Below, one piece after another: positions 8,141 to 16,895 of a stretch of 64,000 nucleotides of DNA (positions within the stretch are counted from its first letter, which is position 1; each line of letters opens with the position of its first letter). The stretch lies in assembly GCA_024709485.1 (NCBI GenBank), contig JANJWO010000012.1:1-64000 (forward strand), read 5' to 3'. The notes under the pieces were generated by a model. That model ran no database searches. It was not told the DNA's origin and saw only the letters and a program-made list of their open reading frames with translations. Made by a program: the position numbers and the translations under genes. This DNA is from Hydrogenophilaceae bacterium (GTDB lineage: Bacteria; Pseudomonadota; Gammaproteobacteria; Burkholderiales; Thiobacillaceae).

Positions 8141-9022
8141 CTAGGCTCTTTTGCATGCTCCAAGCAAACGGCGGCCCTGGAGCAGATTTCCCATGAAGCC
8201 GCCCAGCTCGCCCAGCTCCACCGCGCGCGGCCAGCGCAACAGGCCATCGGCGAGGCGCCGGAACTGGACGGTCGATTCGGCGATCGGGAACGCGTCGACC
8301 ACGGACTTCCTCAGGCTGCCGGCGCGCGCCAGGCGCTCGTCATGGGGGACGAAACCGACATAGTCCGCCGCCACCCCCAGGTAGCTTTCCGCGGTCTGCG
8401 CGAAATTGGCGGCGATGACGCGCGCCTCTTCCGGGTTCGTCACGCGGTTCATCAGCAGGCGGAAACGCCGCTTGCCGAAATCCTGCGCGAGCTTCTTGAC
8501 CAGGACGTAGCCCTGCTTGATCGATTCGGCGGAGGGCGACATCAGCACCACGATCTCGGCGCCGGCCAGCCCGGGCGGCAGACTGGCCGGATCGCAGCCA
8601 TTCGGGCTGTCGACCAGGATCACGTCCGCCGTGCGCTGCAGCGTGGCGAATGCCTGCTCCAGGATTTCCTGCTGCGGCGCGGACAGGCGGGCAAGCTGCT
8701 CGAAGCTGCCGCCCATGGGCAGCACCTGCACGCCGTCCGGCGTGGTCAGGATGATGTCGGCGAGCGCGGCGCGGCGCGAGACCACCTCGAAGAGGTCGCC
8801 CTTGGGCTCGACGCCCAGCATGGCGCAGACGCCGCGGCCGCCGCTGTCCTGATCCAGCACCAGCACCTCGCGCCCCAGGCGGGCGATCGCCACGGCGAGA
8901 TTGGACACGGCGGCGGTCTTGCCGTCGCGGCGCTGGCCGGACATGACGGTGATGACCTGCAGGCCGCCCTGCCCCAGGATCTTGCGCAGGCCTTCGGCCT
9001 GATCGGCGACGAAGTTAACCAA
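8141..9022 (-). CDS. flhG: Flagellar number regulator FlhG (MinD-like ATPase), divergent P-loop
   Basis: MinD/ParA-type protein that works with FlhF to set flagellar number and place. The 293 residues begin with the FlhF-activating helix motif DQAEGLRKIL (residues 7-16). The P-loop is G29-QRRD-G34-K35-T36. The general GxxxxGKT pattern is kept, but the signature lysine that MinD-type proteins carry at the position of Q30 is absent, which may affect dimer-coupled ATP hydrolysis. The later ATPase motif is ADVILVDSPNG. Eight bases overlap flhF. Despite the altered P-loop, context and the DQAxxLR motif support FlhG. Confidence 0.9.
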   Translation of the reverse strand: MVNFVADQAEGLRKILGQGGLQVITVMSGQRRDGKTAAVSNLAVAIARLGREVLVLDQDSGGRGVCAMLGVEPKGDLFEVVSRRAALADIILTTPDGVQVLPMGGSFEQLARLSAPQQEILEQAFATLQRTADVILVDSPNGCDPASLPPGLAGAEIVVLMSPSAESIKQGYVLVKKLAQDFGKRRFRLLMNRVTNPEEARVIAANFAQTAESYLGVAADYVGFVPHDERLARAGSLRKSVVDAFPIAESTVQFRRLADGLLRWPRAVELGELGGFMGNLLQGRRLLGACKRA

Positions 9023-10274
9023 GGGCCACCGCGCTTTCCGCCGCCATGCGGCCCAGGCCGCCCGCCAGCGCGAACGGCACTTCGTCGTCCTGCAGGCGGA
9101 AGGGCGAAGCCTCCGGCCTGGTCTTGAAGGCGCGATGAATCAGGTACTGGCGATTGGCGAGATGCAGGTCTTCGGGCACGCGCTGGCCGGTGGCGAGGTA
9201 GTGCACGGTGAGCTGATGGCGGATGGCGCAGTCGAGCGCGGGGCCGAGGCTGGCGGCCTCGTCGATCTTGGACAAAACGCAGCCGTCCAGGCCCTTGGCG
9301 CGGTAGGCGCGCACCACTTCGTTGAGGGTTTCGCCGTGGCTGGTGGCGTTGAGCAGCAGCAGGCGCTTGATGGGGCGGCCACCCTGGCACAGCATTTCGG
9401 CCTGCTCGCCCACGGCCTGGTCGCGCTGGCTCATGCCCACGGTGTCGATGAGCACGGTGTGCTTGTTGCGCAGTTCCGAGAGCGCCAGCCTGAGGTCGGA
9501 AGCGTCGCGCACGGCATGCACCGACACGCCCAGGATCTTGCCGTAGATGCGCAGTTGCTCATGGCCGCCGATGCGGTAGCCGTCGGTGGTGAGCAAGGCC
9601 AGCTTCTCGGCGCCGTGGCGCACCACGAAGCGCGCGGCGAGCTTGGCGGTGGTGGTGGTCTTGCCGGCGCCGGTCGGGCCCATGAGGGCGAACACGCCGC
9701 CCCTTTCGAGCATGGAAGCCTCGCTGCCGAGGACCGGCAGATTGCGGGTGAGCGTGGCCCTGGCCCAGGCCAGCGCCTGCTCGTTGTCGCCGCCGGGCAG
9801 CTTCTCCACGAGCTGCCGGGCGAGCTGCGAGCTGAAGCCGGCGGCCAGCAGCTCGCGCATGACGAAAGCGCGCGCGGGATCGCGCCCGCCGAGGTCGCGC
9901 AGGCTGAGATCGGCCAGCTGCGCTTCCAGGCGGAACTGCATTTTCTTGATCTCCTTGAGCACGCTCTGCGCGAGCGCGCCGCCGTCCTTTTCCGCTGCGA
10001 CCTTTGCGGGCAGGGCCTTTGCGGGCGCGGCCTGTTCCGGCGCGGCGAGCAACGACATGCGCGCGGGCGCAGCCTCGGGCTGCCTGCGCGCCAGCGGTGC
10101 GGCGTCTTCCACGGGCATGGCCAGCGACGCGACCTCTTCCGACGGCAGCGCCATGATCTCCACGCCGTCATCGGTCTGGCGATTGGCGAGAATGACGGCA
10201 TCCGGCCCCAACGCGTCGCGCAGCTGGCGCATGGCCTCGCGCGTGGTTTTGGCGATGATCCTGCGTACGTTCAT
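9015..10274 (-). CDS. flhF: Flagellar biosynthesis GTPase FlhF
   Basis: SRP-family GTPase that recruits the first basal-body components to the pole. The 419 residues open with the FlhF-typical MNVRRIIAKTTREAMRQLRD and LGPDAVILANRQTDDGVEIM. A low-complexity Ala/Pro linker (about 55-110) follows, then the N domain and the G domain with the P-loop GPTGAGKTTTTAKLAARF (about residue 195), TTDGYRIGGHEQLRIY, DTVGMSQRD and LSKIDEAASLG. It lies between flhA and flhG with overlaps on both sides. Confidence 0.97.
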   Translation of the reverse strand: MNVRRIIAKTTREAMRQLRDALGPDAVILANRQTDDGVEIMALPSEEVASLAMPVEDAAPLARRQPEAAPARMSLLAAPEQAAPAKALPAKVAAEKDGGALAQSVLKEIKKMQFRLEAQLADLSLRDLGGRDPARAFVMRELLAAGFSSQLARQLVEKLPGGDNEQALAWARATLTRNLPVLGSEASMLERGGVFALMGPTGAGKTTTTAKLAARFVVRHGAEKLALLTTDGYRIGGHEQLRIYGKILGVSVHAVRDASDLRLALSELRNKHTVLIDTVGMSQRDQAVGEQAEMLCQGGRPIKRLLLLNATSHGETLNEVVRAYRAKGLDGCVLSKIDEAASLGPALDCAIRHQLTVHYLATGQRVPEDLHLANRQYLIHRAFKTRPEASPFRLQDDEVPFALAGGLGRMAAESAVALG

Positions 10275-12352
10275 GCTGTTCCCCCTATCATGGAAGTCAC
10301 CTTGATGATTTTTCCTTCAGGCACTTCGGCATGCGAAAGCACCTTCAATTGCGGCACCGTGCGGTGCAGGAAGCGCGCCAGCAGCGGCCGCAGCGCGGCC
10401 GGCGCCAGCAGCACGGCCGGCAGGTCCAGCGCTTCCTGGCGCCGCGTGGCGCTGGCGGCCTGCTCCAGCAGCGTGTCGGCCAGCCCCGGCTCCATGCCCG
10501 CGACATTGCCGCCGGCCTGAAGCGTTTGCAGCAGCAGATGTTCCAGGCGCTGATCGAGCGCGATCACCGGCAGCTCGGCGACATTGCCGAACAGCTGCTG
10601 CACGATGGCGCGGCCAAGCTCGACGCGCACCAGCGCGGTGAGTTCGTGCGGGTCCTGCACGCGCGGGGCGTTGTCGGCCAGGCAGTCGATGATGCTGCGC
10701 ATGTCGCGGATGTGCACGCCCTCCTGCAGCAGGCTCTGCAGCACTTTCTGCACCGTGGACAGCGACAGCAGCTTGGGCACCAGATCCTCCACCAGCTTGG
10801 GCGTGTCCTTGGCCAGATGGTCGAGCAGCTGCTGCACCTCCTGGCGGCCGAGCAGTTCGGCGGCATGGGTCGTGACCAGATGATTGAGGTGGGTCGCCAC
10901 CACGGTGCCGGCGTCGACCACGGTGTAGCCGTAGGCCTGGGCCTGCTCGCGCAGTTCCGGCTCGACCCACACCGCGGGCAGCCCGAATGCGGGATCCTGG
11001 GTCGCCATGCCGGGCAGCGTGGCATTGACGTTGCCCGGATCGATGGCCATGAACAGGCCGGCATGCACCTCGCCGGCGCCGATCTCGACGCCCTTCAGGG
11101 TGATGCGGTAGGCGCTGGGCCGGAGTTCCAGGTTGTCGCGGATGTGCACGGCGGGCGGCAGGAAGCCGATCTCGCGCGCGAATTTCTTGCGGATGCCCTT
11201 GATGCGGCGGATCAGCTCGCCGTCGCCGGAAGCGTCCACCAGCGGGATCAGGCGGTAGCCGAACTCCAGGCCCAGGGTGTCCACCGGGGCCACGTCGAGC
11301 CAGCTCGCCTCCTGCGTCTCCGGCGCCGGGGCCGGCGCCGGCAAGGGCGCTTCCTCCGCGACCGCCTGCTTCAGCTGCGATCTGCGGTAGCCCAGCGCGA
11401 ACAGCCCGGCCGCGATCAGCAGGAAGACGAAGTTGGGCATGCCCGGCATCAGCCCCATCATGCCGATGATGGCGGCGGTGATGTAGAACACCTCGGGGCG
11501 GCTGAAGATGCTGGAGAACACCTGCGTGCCGACGTCGTCCTCGCCGGTGCTGACGCGGCTCACGATCATGCCCGCGGCGATCGAGATCACCAGCGCCGGA
11601 ATCTGCGCCACCAGGCCGTCGCCGATCGCGAGCAGGGTGTAGTTGCGGGTCGCCTCGGCCAGCGCCAGGTCGTGCTGCAGCACGCCGATGGCGAGACCGC
11701 CGATGACGTTGATGAACAGGATCAGGATGCCGGCGATGGCGTCGCCGCGCACGAACTTGGAGGCGCCGTCCATGGAGCCGAAGAAATCCGCCTCCTGGGC
11801 CACCGCCGCGCGGCGCTGGCGCGCCTCGTCCTCGCCGATGAGGCCGGCGTTGAGGTCGGCGTCGATGGCCATCTGCTTGCCGGGCATGGCGTCGAGGGTG
11901 AAGCGCGCGCTGACCTCGGCGATGCGCCCGGCGCCCTTGGTGATGACCACGAAGTTGATGACCACCAGGATGATGAACACGACGATGCCCACCGCGTAGT
12001 TGCCGCCGATGAGGAATTCGCCGAAGGACTCGATGACCTTGCCCGCGGCGTCCGGCCCGGTGTGGCCGTGCATCAGCACCACGCGGGTGGAGGCGACGTT
12101 GAGCGACAGCCTGAGCAGCGTGCTGATCAGGAGCACCGTCGGGAAGGCGATGAAGTCGAGCGCCTTCTTGGTGTACAGGCTGACCAGCAGCACCATGATC
12201 GAGAGCGCGATGTTGAAGGTGAACAGCAGGTCGAGCATGAACGGCGACAGCGGCAGCACCAGCATCGCCAGGATCAGCATGATGAAGATCGGCCCGGCCA
12301 GCGCCTTGAGGTCGACGCCGGACAGTGCGGGAATTCTCAGCGCGGTGCTCAT
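10271..12352 (-). CDS. flhA: Flagellar type III export apparatus protein FlhA
   Basis: Inner-membrane export gate component that forms a nonameric ring. The 693 residues comprise an N-terminal half with about eight transmembrane helices (start ISL-type run PIFIMLILAMLVLPLSPFML), the FHIPEP-family loop (LLRLSLNVASTRVVLMHGH and GNYAVGIVVFIILVVINFVV; MPGKQMAIDADLNAGLI), and a cytoplasmic C-terminal domain from about residue 355 that binds chaperone-substrate complexes. Its stop overlaps flhF and its start overlaps flhB by four bases (ATGA type), so the genes form one unit. Confidence 0.98.
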   Translation of the reverse strand: MSTALRIPALSGVDLKALAGPIFIMLILAMLVLPLSPFMLDLLFTFNIALSIMVLLVSLYTKKALDFIAFPTVLLISTLLRLSLNVASTRVVLMHGHTGPDAAGKVIESFGEFLIGGNYAVGIVVFIILVVINFVVITKGAGRIAEVSARFTLDAMPGKQMAIDADLNAGLIGEDEARQRRAAVAQEADFFGSMDGASKFVRGDAIAGILILFINVIGGLAIGVLQHDLALAEATRNYTLLAIGDGLVAQIPALVISIAAGMIVSRVSTGEDDVGTQVFSSIFSRPEVFYITAAIIGMMGLMPGMPNFVFLLIAAGLFALGYRRSQLKQAVAEEAPLPAPAPAPETQEASWLDVAPVDTLGLEFGYRLIPLVDASGDGELIRRIKGIRKKFAREIGFLPPAVHIRDNLELRPSAYRITLKGVEIGAGEVHAGLFMAIDPGNVNATLPGMATQDPAFGLPAVWVEPELREQAQAYGYTVVDAGTVVATHLNHLVTTHAAELLGRQEVQQLLDHLAKDTPKLVEDLVPKLLSLSTVQKVLQSLLQEGVHIRDMRSIIDCLADNAPRVQDPHELTALVRVELGRAIVQQLFGNVAELPVIALDQRLEHLLLQTLQAGGNVAGMEPGLADTLLEQAASATRRQEALDLPAVLLAPAALRPLLARFLHRTVPQLKVLSHAEVPEGKIIKVTSMIGGTA

Positions 12353-13491
12353 TGCGCGGCTCCAAGCGGATCGAGTTCACGCGGGACCTGCAGCTCCCGC
12401 GGCATTTCCGGCGCCACGCCGCCCGCCTGCCTGTAGTGGCGCAACTGGAACACGTAGGCCAGCACTTCCGCCACTGCGGCATACAGCGTCGAGGGGATTT
12501 CGTCGCCCAGCTCGGTGTGGCGGTAGAGCGCGCGCGCCAGCGGCGGCGCCTCCAGCGTCGGCACCTTGTGCTCGGCGGCGATTTCGCGGATTTTCGCGGC
12601 CACCAGGTCGGTGCCCTTGGCCACCACCCTGGGCGCGCGCATCTCGCCGTCGCTGTATTTGAGCGCCACGGCGTAGTGCGTGGGGTTGGTCACCACCACG
12701 TCGGCATTCGGAATCTCCGCCATCATGCGGCGGCGCGCGACCTCGCGCTGGCGCGCGCGGATCTGGGCCTTGATCATCGGGTCGCCGTCGGTTTCCTTGA
12801 GTTCCTGGCGCAGATCCTCGCGCGACATCCTCAGTTCTTTGTGGTGGTTCCAGATCTGGAACGGAACGTCGATGAGCACGACCACGAGCATGGCGCCCGA
12901 GATCAGCAGGAAGCCCTTGCCGACCAGATGGCCGAGGTGCCCGACCGCGAGCGGCAGGCTCTCCTGGCTCAGCGAAAAAATGGCTTCGCTGTTGGCGAAG
13001 AACAGCCACACCGCCACCGCTCCCAGCAGAATCACCTTGGCGACGGCCTTGCCCAGCTCGACCATTCCGGAAATCGACACCATGCGCTTGATGCCGGACA
13101 GCGGATTGAGGCGGTTGAATTTCGGCACGATGGCCTTGGCGCTGAAAAGCCAGCCGTGCAGCAGCATCGGCGTCAGCAGCGCGACCGCGAGCAGCAGCAA
13201 AAGCACCGGCGACAACGCCAGGATGGCATCGGTGGCCTGCCGCGACAGGCGGGTCAGCATGTCGGCGGGATCGGCCGTGAGCGAGGCATCGAAGCTGAAG
13301 CCGTCGCGCACCAGCTCGCCCATGGCGGTGCTGAGCGTATTGCCCATCGCCCACAGCACGCCGCCCCCCGCCATCAGCACGGCGAACGTGGAAAGCTCGC
13401 GCGAGCGGGGCACCTGCCCTTCTTCGCGCGCCTTTTCCAGCCGTCGTGGCGACGCTGGCTCTGTCCGTTCCTGATCGCTTTCTTCAGCCAT
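12349..13491 (-). CDS. flhB: Flagellar export substrate-specificity switch FlhB
   Basis: Inner-membrane protein that switches export from rod/hook to filament substrates after self-cleavage. From ATG 13491 (ribosome site GGATGGGAA) there are 380 residues. They open with the family start ERTEPASPRRLEKAREEGQV, followed by four transmembrane segments and a cytoplasmic domain with the intact autocleavage motif NPTH in VVVTNPTHYAVALKYSDGEM. A further in-frame start at 13527 only adds upstream leader. It is the first gene of flhB-flhA-flhF-flhG-fliA-motC-motD. Confidence 0.97.
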   Translation of the reverse strand: MAEESDQERTEPASPRRLEKAREEGQVPRSRELSTFAVLMAGGGVLWAMGNTLSTAMGELVRDGFSFDASLTADPADMLTRLSRQATDAILALSPVLLLLLAVALLTPMLLHGWLFSAKAIVPKFNRLNPLSGIKRMVSISGMVELGKAVAKVILLGAVAVWLFFANSEAIFSLSQESLPLAVGHLGHLVGKGFLLISGAMLVVVLIDVPFQIWNHHKELRMSREDLRQELKETDGDPMIKAQIRARQREVARRRMMAEIPNADVVVTNPTHYAVALKYSDGEMRAPRVVAKGTDLVAAKIREIAAEHKVPTLEAPPLARALYRHTELGDEIPSTLYAAVAEVLAYVFQLRHYRQAGGVAPEMPRELQVPRELDPLGAAQ

Positions 13492-13609
13492 TTCCCATCC
13501 GATAATCACGCGCCACACCCAGGGCATGGCGGCCTTTGGCGTGATTATTGACGAACGGGAAGCAAGCCCATCGGTGGAATAAGGCGGAATTAGGGGCGTA
13601 ATTCAGGGG

Positions 13610-14518
13610 CTAGCGTGGCGTCCCCCGAGCGGTGAACTGCGCAACCAGCGCTTCCGTGGCCGCGGACACGCGCTCGCTCAACTCGGCCACCCGGATGGCA
13701 TCCCGCCTCATCGCCGCGGGCTCGCGGTTCGCGAACAGGAGCTGCTGATAGGGTTCCCACTCGCGCCGGATCCGCGCCACGCCTGCCTTCGTTTCCGCCG
13801 ATGCGAGCGGCGAACTTTCGATCTGGTTCAACTCGGCCGTGAAACGCGCGCGGGTGAGATGCAGCTCCACATAGGCCGGATCGTCATAGAGTCCCCAGGT
13901 GCGGTAGAAATAGAACTTGGCCATGCGCTGCGACAGCATGTGCTGGTGCCCCATGATATTGGCCAGATGGTCGAGTGGCGCGAGGGTGACGCCCTCGTAG
14001 GCCAGCGCCGCGCTGTGCGCCGCATCCTGCATCGCCTCGTTGGCATCGTACAGCGCGATGGCGCCCGCCTTGCTCGGTGCCGCCGCCAGCAGCGCCTTGC
14101 ATTCCGCCCATGCGCCCCCCAGCCTGGCAAGCGCGCCCCGCACCGCCGGGGTCGGCTGGAAGGTTTTCAGCGTGGCGAGATTGGCTTCGAACTCGGTGAT
14201 CGACCCTTGCAGGATTATCCGGGCGTCTTCGGCCGCGATGCCTTGTCCCAGCATGAGGTACGCCTTCACCATGCGCTGTGAGAGCATGCGCTGCTGCCCC
14301 ATCAGATTCAGGGCGGACGCGGTATCCAGCCTTGCTGTCGCCAACGGGTAGGCTTCTGCATGCGCGGACGAAAACGAGGCAAACGCCAGCCCTGCCGGAG
14401 ACGCGACCGCCCCGCCGGGGTGACGGCCGACCATGAACGGTGCGCTGACGAAGGCGGTTGCGCCCATCAGCAGAAAGACGCCAATGGTTCTGGCGCGAAT
14501 TTTTCGTGTGAATTCCAT
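13610..14518 (-). CDS. Secreted or membrane-anchored protein with two PilJ-N-type repeats
   Basis: From ATG 14518 (GAGAGAG upstream) there are 302 residues. An N-terminal hydrophobic helix (IGVFLLMGATAFVSAPFMV, about residues 12-30) acts as signal or anchor. The rest is helical and shows two copies of a motif: MGQQRMLSQRMVKAYLML near residue 75 and MGHQHMLSQRMAKFYFYR near residue 190. This GQQRMLSQRM pattern is the signature of the type IV pili transducer N-terminal (PilJ-N) sensor domain found in PilJ, NarX and NarQ. No signalling output domain follows. It probably binds a small ligand in the periplasm. It sits upstream of flhB on the same strand, about 120 bases away. Confidence 0.75.
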   Translation of the reverse strand: MEFTRKIRARTIGVFLLMGATAFVSAPFMVGRHPGGAVASPAGLAFASFSSAHAEAYPLATARLDTASALNLMGQQRMLSQRMVKAYLMLGQGIAAEDARIILQGSITEFEANLATLKTFQPTPAVRGALARLGGAWAECKALLAAAPSKAGAIALYDANEAMQDAAHSAALAYEGVTLAPLDHLANIMGHQHMLSQRMAKFYFYRTWGLYDDPAYVELHLTRARFTAELNQIESSPLASAETKAGVARIRREWEPYQQLLFANREPAAMRRDAIRVAELSERVSAATEALVAQFTARGTPR

Positions 14519-15051
14519 GTCTCTCTCCGCCAAGGGCGCACGCGAGGCGCCGATGATTTTCAGCGTAAAGACAATGGATTAAGCGGCTATTAAGTAGAAC
14601 CGCCAGGAGGAACGGCGGTCGTGGCACGGGGACAGTGAGCGGCGCTGAACCAGCGCCGTCCATTCCAGCGTTGCCGGTTCTAGCACTTCCCTTGATTTCC
14701 ACGGCGTCCGCCTATGGATCAGTTCTGGGGCGCCCCGGTTTCAGCGCCAAGGGCGCTTTAGCAAAAGCCCTCGGCTTGCGATTCCGCGAGCGTTTTTTGC
14801 CGGCCATCTGGCCAGCTCCTATTGATGGGAAACGAAACAACTTGACGCAGCCTGCTTGAACCTCCCCCTCCCAGCCTCCCCCACGGTGTGGGGGAGGGGT
14901 GCCCCTTCCCACTCGTGGGGAGGACCGGGAGCCGCTCGGGCGCCGGCTTCAGCCCCAGGAGAGGCGCCCCTCCCCACTTGTGGGGAGGGCCGGGGTGGGG
15001 ACAGGCCGGCGCAGGAAGCCCAGGGCTGTCAAGTTCATTCGTTTCGGCTCA
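14519..15051. other. 533-base region without a confident gene, between motB and the PilJ-N protein
   Basis: Holds the promoter side of the minus-strand PilJ-N gene and the 3' flank of motB. The main content is the cluster of three GC-rich palindromes listed separately (14875-14988). A 31-codon minus-strand reading frame at 14712-14807 (very basic, starting MAGKKRSRNRKPRAF) has AGGAG eight bases before its ATG, but without homology information I do not call it a gene. No clear T-tracted terminator was found for motB. Confidence 0.5.
14875..14988. repeat. Cluster of three related GC-rich palindromes
   Basis: Three stem-loops share the core CCTCCCCAC / GTGGGGAGG: 14875-14897 (ten-base stem, GGT loop), 14904-14923 (nine-base stem with one mismatch, TC loop) and 14969-14988 (nine-base stem, TT loop). 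The flanks are also related (ACCGGGAGCC and GCCGGGGTGG). They look like members of a chromosomal REP-type repeat family placed after motAB, where they could stabilise the 3' end of the message. Confidence 0.75.
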
Positions 15052-15984
15052 TTAATTCCCGGCCCCCATCTCCGTCATGGCCGACCTGGCTTCCTCTTCG
15101 TCGCCGGCTTCCACTATCGCGGCATCCTTGGTGATCGACTCCTCGGTGCGCTTGTTCATGACGATGATGCTGATGCGGCGGTTGATCGGGTTGTAGGGGT
15201 CGGCCTTGTCGAACAGCACGGCGGAGGACAGCCCCACCACGCGCAGCACTTTCTCCTCCTTCATGCCGCCCGCCACCAGTTCGCGGCGCGAGGCGTTGGC
15301 GCGGTCGGCCGACAGCTCCCACTTGCTGTAGCCGCGCTCGCTGTTGGCGTAGGGCTTGGCGTCGGTATGCCCGGCCAGGCTGATGCGGTTGTCGACGTCA
15401 TTCAGCACGTGGGCGATTTCGCGCAGGATGTCCTTCATGTAGGGCAGCACCTCGGCGCGCGCCAGTTCGAACATGGGCCGGTTCTGTTCATCGACGATCT
15501 GGATGCGCAGGCCTTCCGAGGTGATGTCGAGCAGCACTTGGCGCTTGTACTGGCGCAGCTTGGGGTTGGTGTCGAAGGCCCGCTCCACCCGTCTTTTGAG
15601 CCCCTTGAGCTTGACCATTTCGAGCCGCTCCAGTTCGGCCTGGGCCGCCTTCAGGTTGTAGGCCTTTCGCGGCGCTTCGGTCTCGCCCCTTTTCACCTGC
15701 CCGCTCTCGCGCGAGATGTCGCCGCCGCCGCCCTTGATCACGCTCGAACTGTCGCCGCTGCCGGAACCGCCCTGCAGCGCGACCTTGAGCGGCGTCCGGA
15801 AATACTCGGCGATGCCTTCGAGATCGCCCTTGGTGGTGGAGCCGATCAGCCACATCAGCAGGAAGAAGGCCATCATCGCGGTGACGAAATCGGCGTAGGC
15901 GATTTTCCAGGTGCCGCCGTGATGGCCCACCGTCGTCTTCTTGATGCGCTTGACGACGATGACCGGCTTGTCCTTGCTGTTCAT
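15052..15984 (-). CDS. motB: Flagellar motor stator protein MotB
   Basis: Peptidoglycan-binding stator subunit of the primary motor. The 310 residues have a basic N-terminal tail, one transmembrane helix near residues 28-50 with the essential Asp (KIAYADFVTAMMAFFLLMWL), a plug/linker region, and an OmpA-type C-terminal domain (ISLAGHTDAKPYANSERGYS, then ELSADRANASRREL and NPINRRISIIVMNKR). Start is ATG, seven bases after the motA stop. Longer than the MotD in this window and with the enterobacterial-type HHGGTWKIAYADF motif. Confidence 0.97.
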   Translation of the reverse strand: MNSKDKPVIVVKRIKKTTVGHHGGTWKIAYADFVTAMMAFFLLMWLIGSTTKGDLEGIAEYFRTPLKVALQGGSGSGDSSSVIKGGGGDISRESGQVKRGETEAPRKAYNLKAAQAELERLEMVKLKGLKRRVERAFDTNPKLRQYKRQVLLDITSEGLRIQIVDEQNRPMFELARAEVLPYMKDILREIAHVLNDVDNRISLAGHTDAKPYANSERGYSKWELSADRANASRRELVAGGMKEEKVLRVVGLSSAVLFDKADPYNPINRRISIIVMNKRTEESITKDAAIVEAGDEEEARSAMTEMGAGN

Positions 15985-15991
15985 GCCAGCC

Positions 15992-16852
15992 TCAGCGCGC
16001 TTTTGCGCCTTTCACGTGCAGTTCGAGCTCGCGGAAGGACGGACGCTCGGCGGAGAACAGCACCTTGCGCCCGAATTCCACCGCCAGCGCCGGCGCGTAG
16101 CCGTTGAGACTGGCCAGCAGCGTCACCTTCACGCACTGGAGGATCTTGGTGGATTCGTGCAGCTTCTGTTCGAGCAGGCTGGCCAGCGGACCGAGGAAGC
16201 CGTAGGCAAGCAAGATGCCGAGGAAAGTGCCGACCAGCGCATGCGCGATGAGGATGCCCAGCTCCGACGGCGGCAGTCCCACCGAACTCATGGTGTGCAC
16301 CACGCCCATCACCGCGGCGACGATACCGAAGGCCGGCATGCCGTCGCCCAGCTTCGAAATGCAGTGCACCGGCACCTCGCCCTCGTGATGATGGGTCTCG
16401 ATTTCGTTGTCCATGAGGTTCTCGATCTCGAAGGCGTTCATGCTGCCGCTGACCATGAGGCGCAGATAGTCGGTGATGAACTCGACCACGTGCTGATCGG
16501 CGAGAATGGTCGGATATTTGGCGAACAGCGGACTCGACTCCGGATTGTCGACATCCGACTCGATCGACATCAGCCCTTCCTTGCGGACCTTGGTGAGCAG
16601 CTCGAACAGGAAGGCCATGAGGTCCATGTACAGCGCGCGCGTGTATTTCTGGCCCTTGAGCACGGAGGGCAGCGCCTTGAGCGTGGCCTTGATCGCCTTG
16701 GCCGTGTTGCCGACGAGAAACGCGCCCGCCGCCGCGCCGCCGATCATCAGCAGCTCCACCGGCTGGAACAAGGCGGCCAGATGCCCGCCCGCAAGGGCGA
16801 ATCCTCCGAATACGGAGGCCATGACGACGATATACCCCAGGATGACCAGCAC
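15992..16852 (-). CDS. motA: Flagellar motor stator protein MotA
   Basis: Membrane channel partner of MotB that presses on FliG. The 286 residues carry four hydrophobic helices, the long cytoplasmic loop with SMNAFEIENLMDNEIETHHH, and the family signature GDGMPAFGIVAAVMGVVHTM near residues 168-187. The start is GTG with AAGGAAT upstream; no in-frame ATG gives a complete first helix. Gene order flhD-flhC-(methyltransferase)-motA-motB resembles flhDC-motAB of enterobacteria, with one gene inserted. Confidence 0.96.
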   Translation of the reverse strand: MLVILGYIVVMASVFGGFALAGGHLAALFQPVELLMIGGAAAGAFLVGNTAKAIKATLKALPSVLKGQKYTRALYMDLMAFLFELLTKVRKEGLMSIESDVDNPESSPLFAKYPTILADQHVVEFITDYLRLMVSGSMNAFEIENLMDNEIETHHHEGEVPVHCISKLGDGMPAFGIVAAVMGVVHTMSSVGLPPSELGILIAHALVGTFLGILLAYGFLGPLASLLEQKLHESTKILQCVKVTLLASLNGYAPALAVEFGRKVLFSAERPSFRELELHVKGAKAR

Positions 16853-16895
16853 GCGCTATTCCTTGAAATGAGTTTCCGGAGAAAAAACCAGGCGC

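Noticed and set aside
7463-9127. 554-codon plus-strand frame opposite fliA/flhG
   Set aside because: Antisense shadow with His/Ala/Gln-rich sequence and no start context.
10331-12436. 701-codon plus-strand open frame opposite flhA
   Set aside because: Composition is low-complexity (runs of His, Asp, Arg, Gln) typical of an antisense frame in high-GC DNA; flhA on the other strand is certain.
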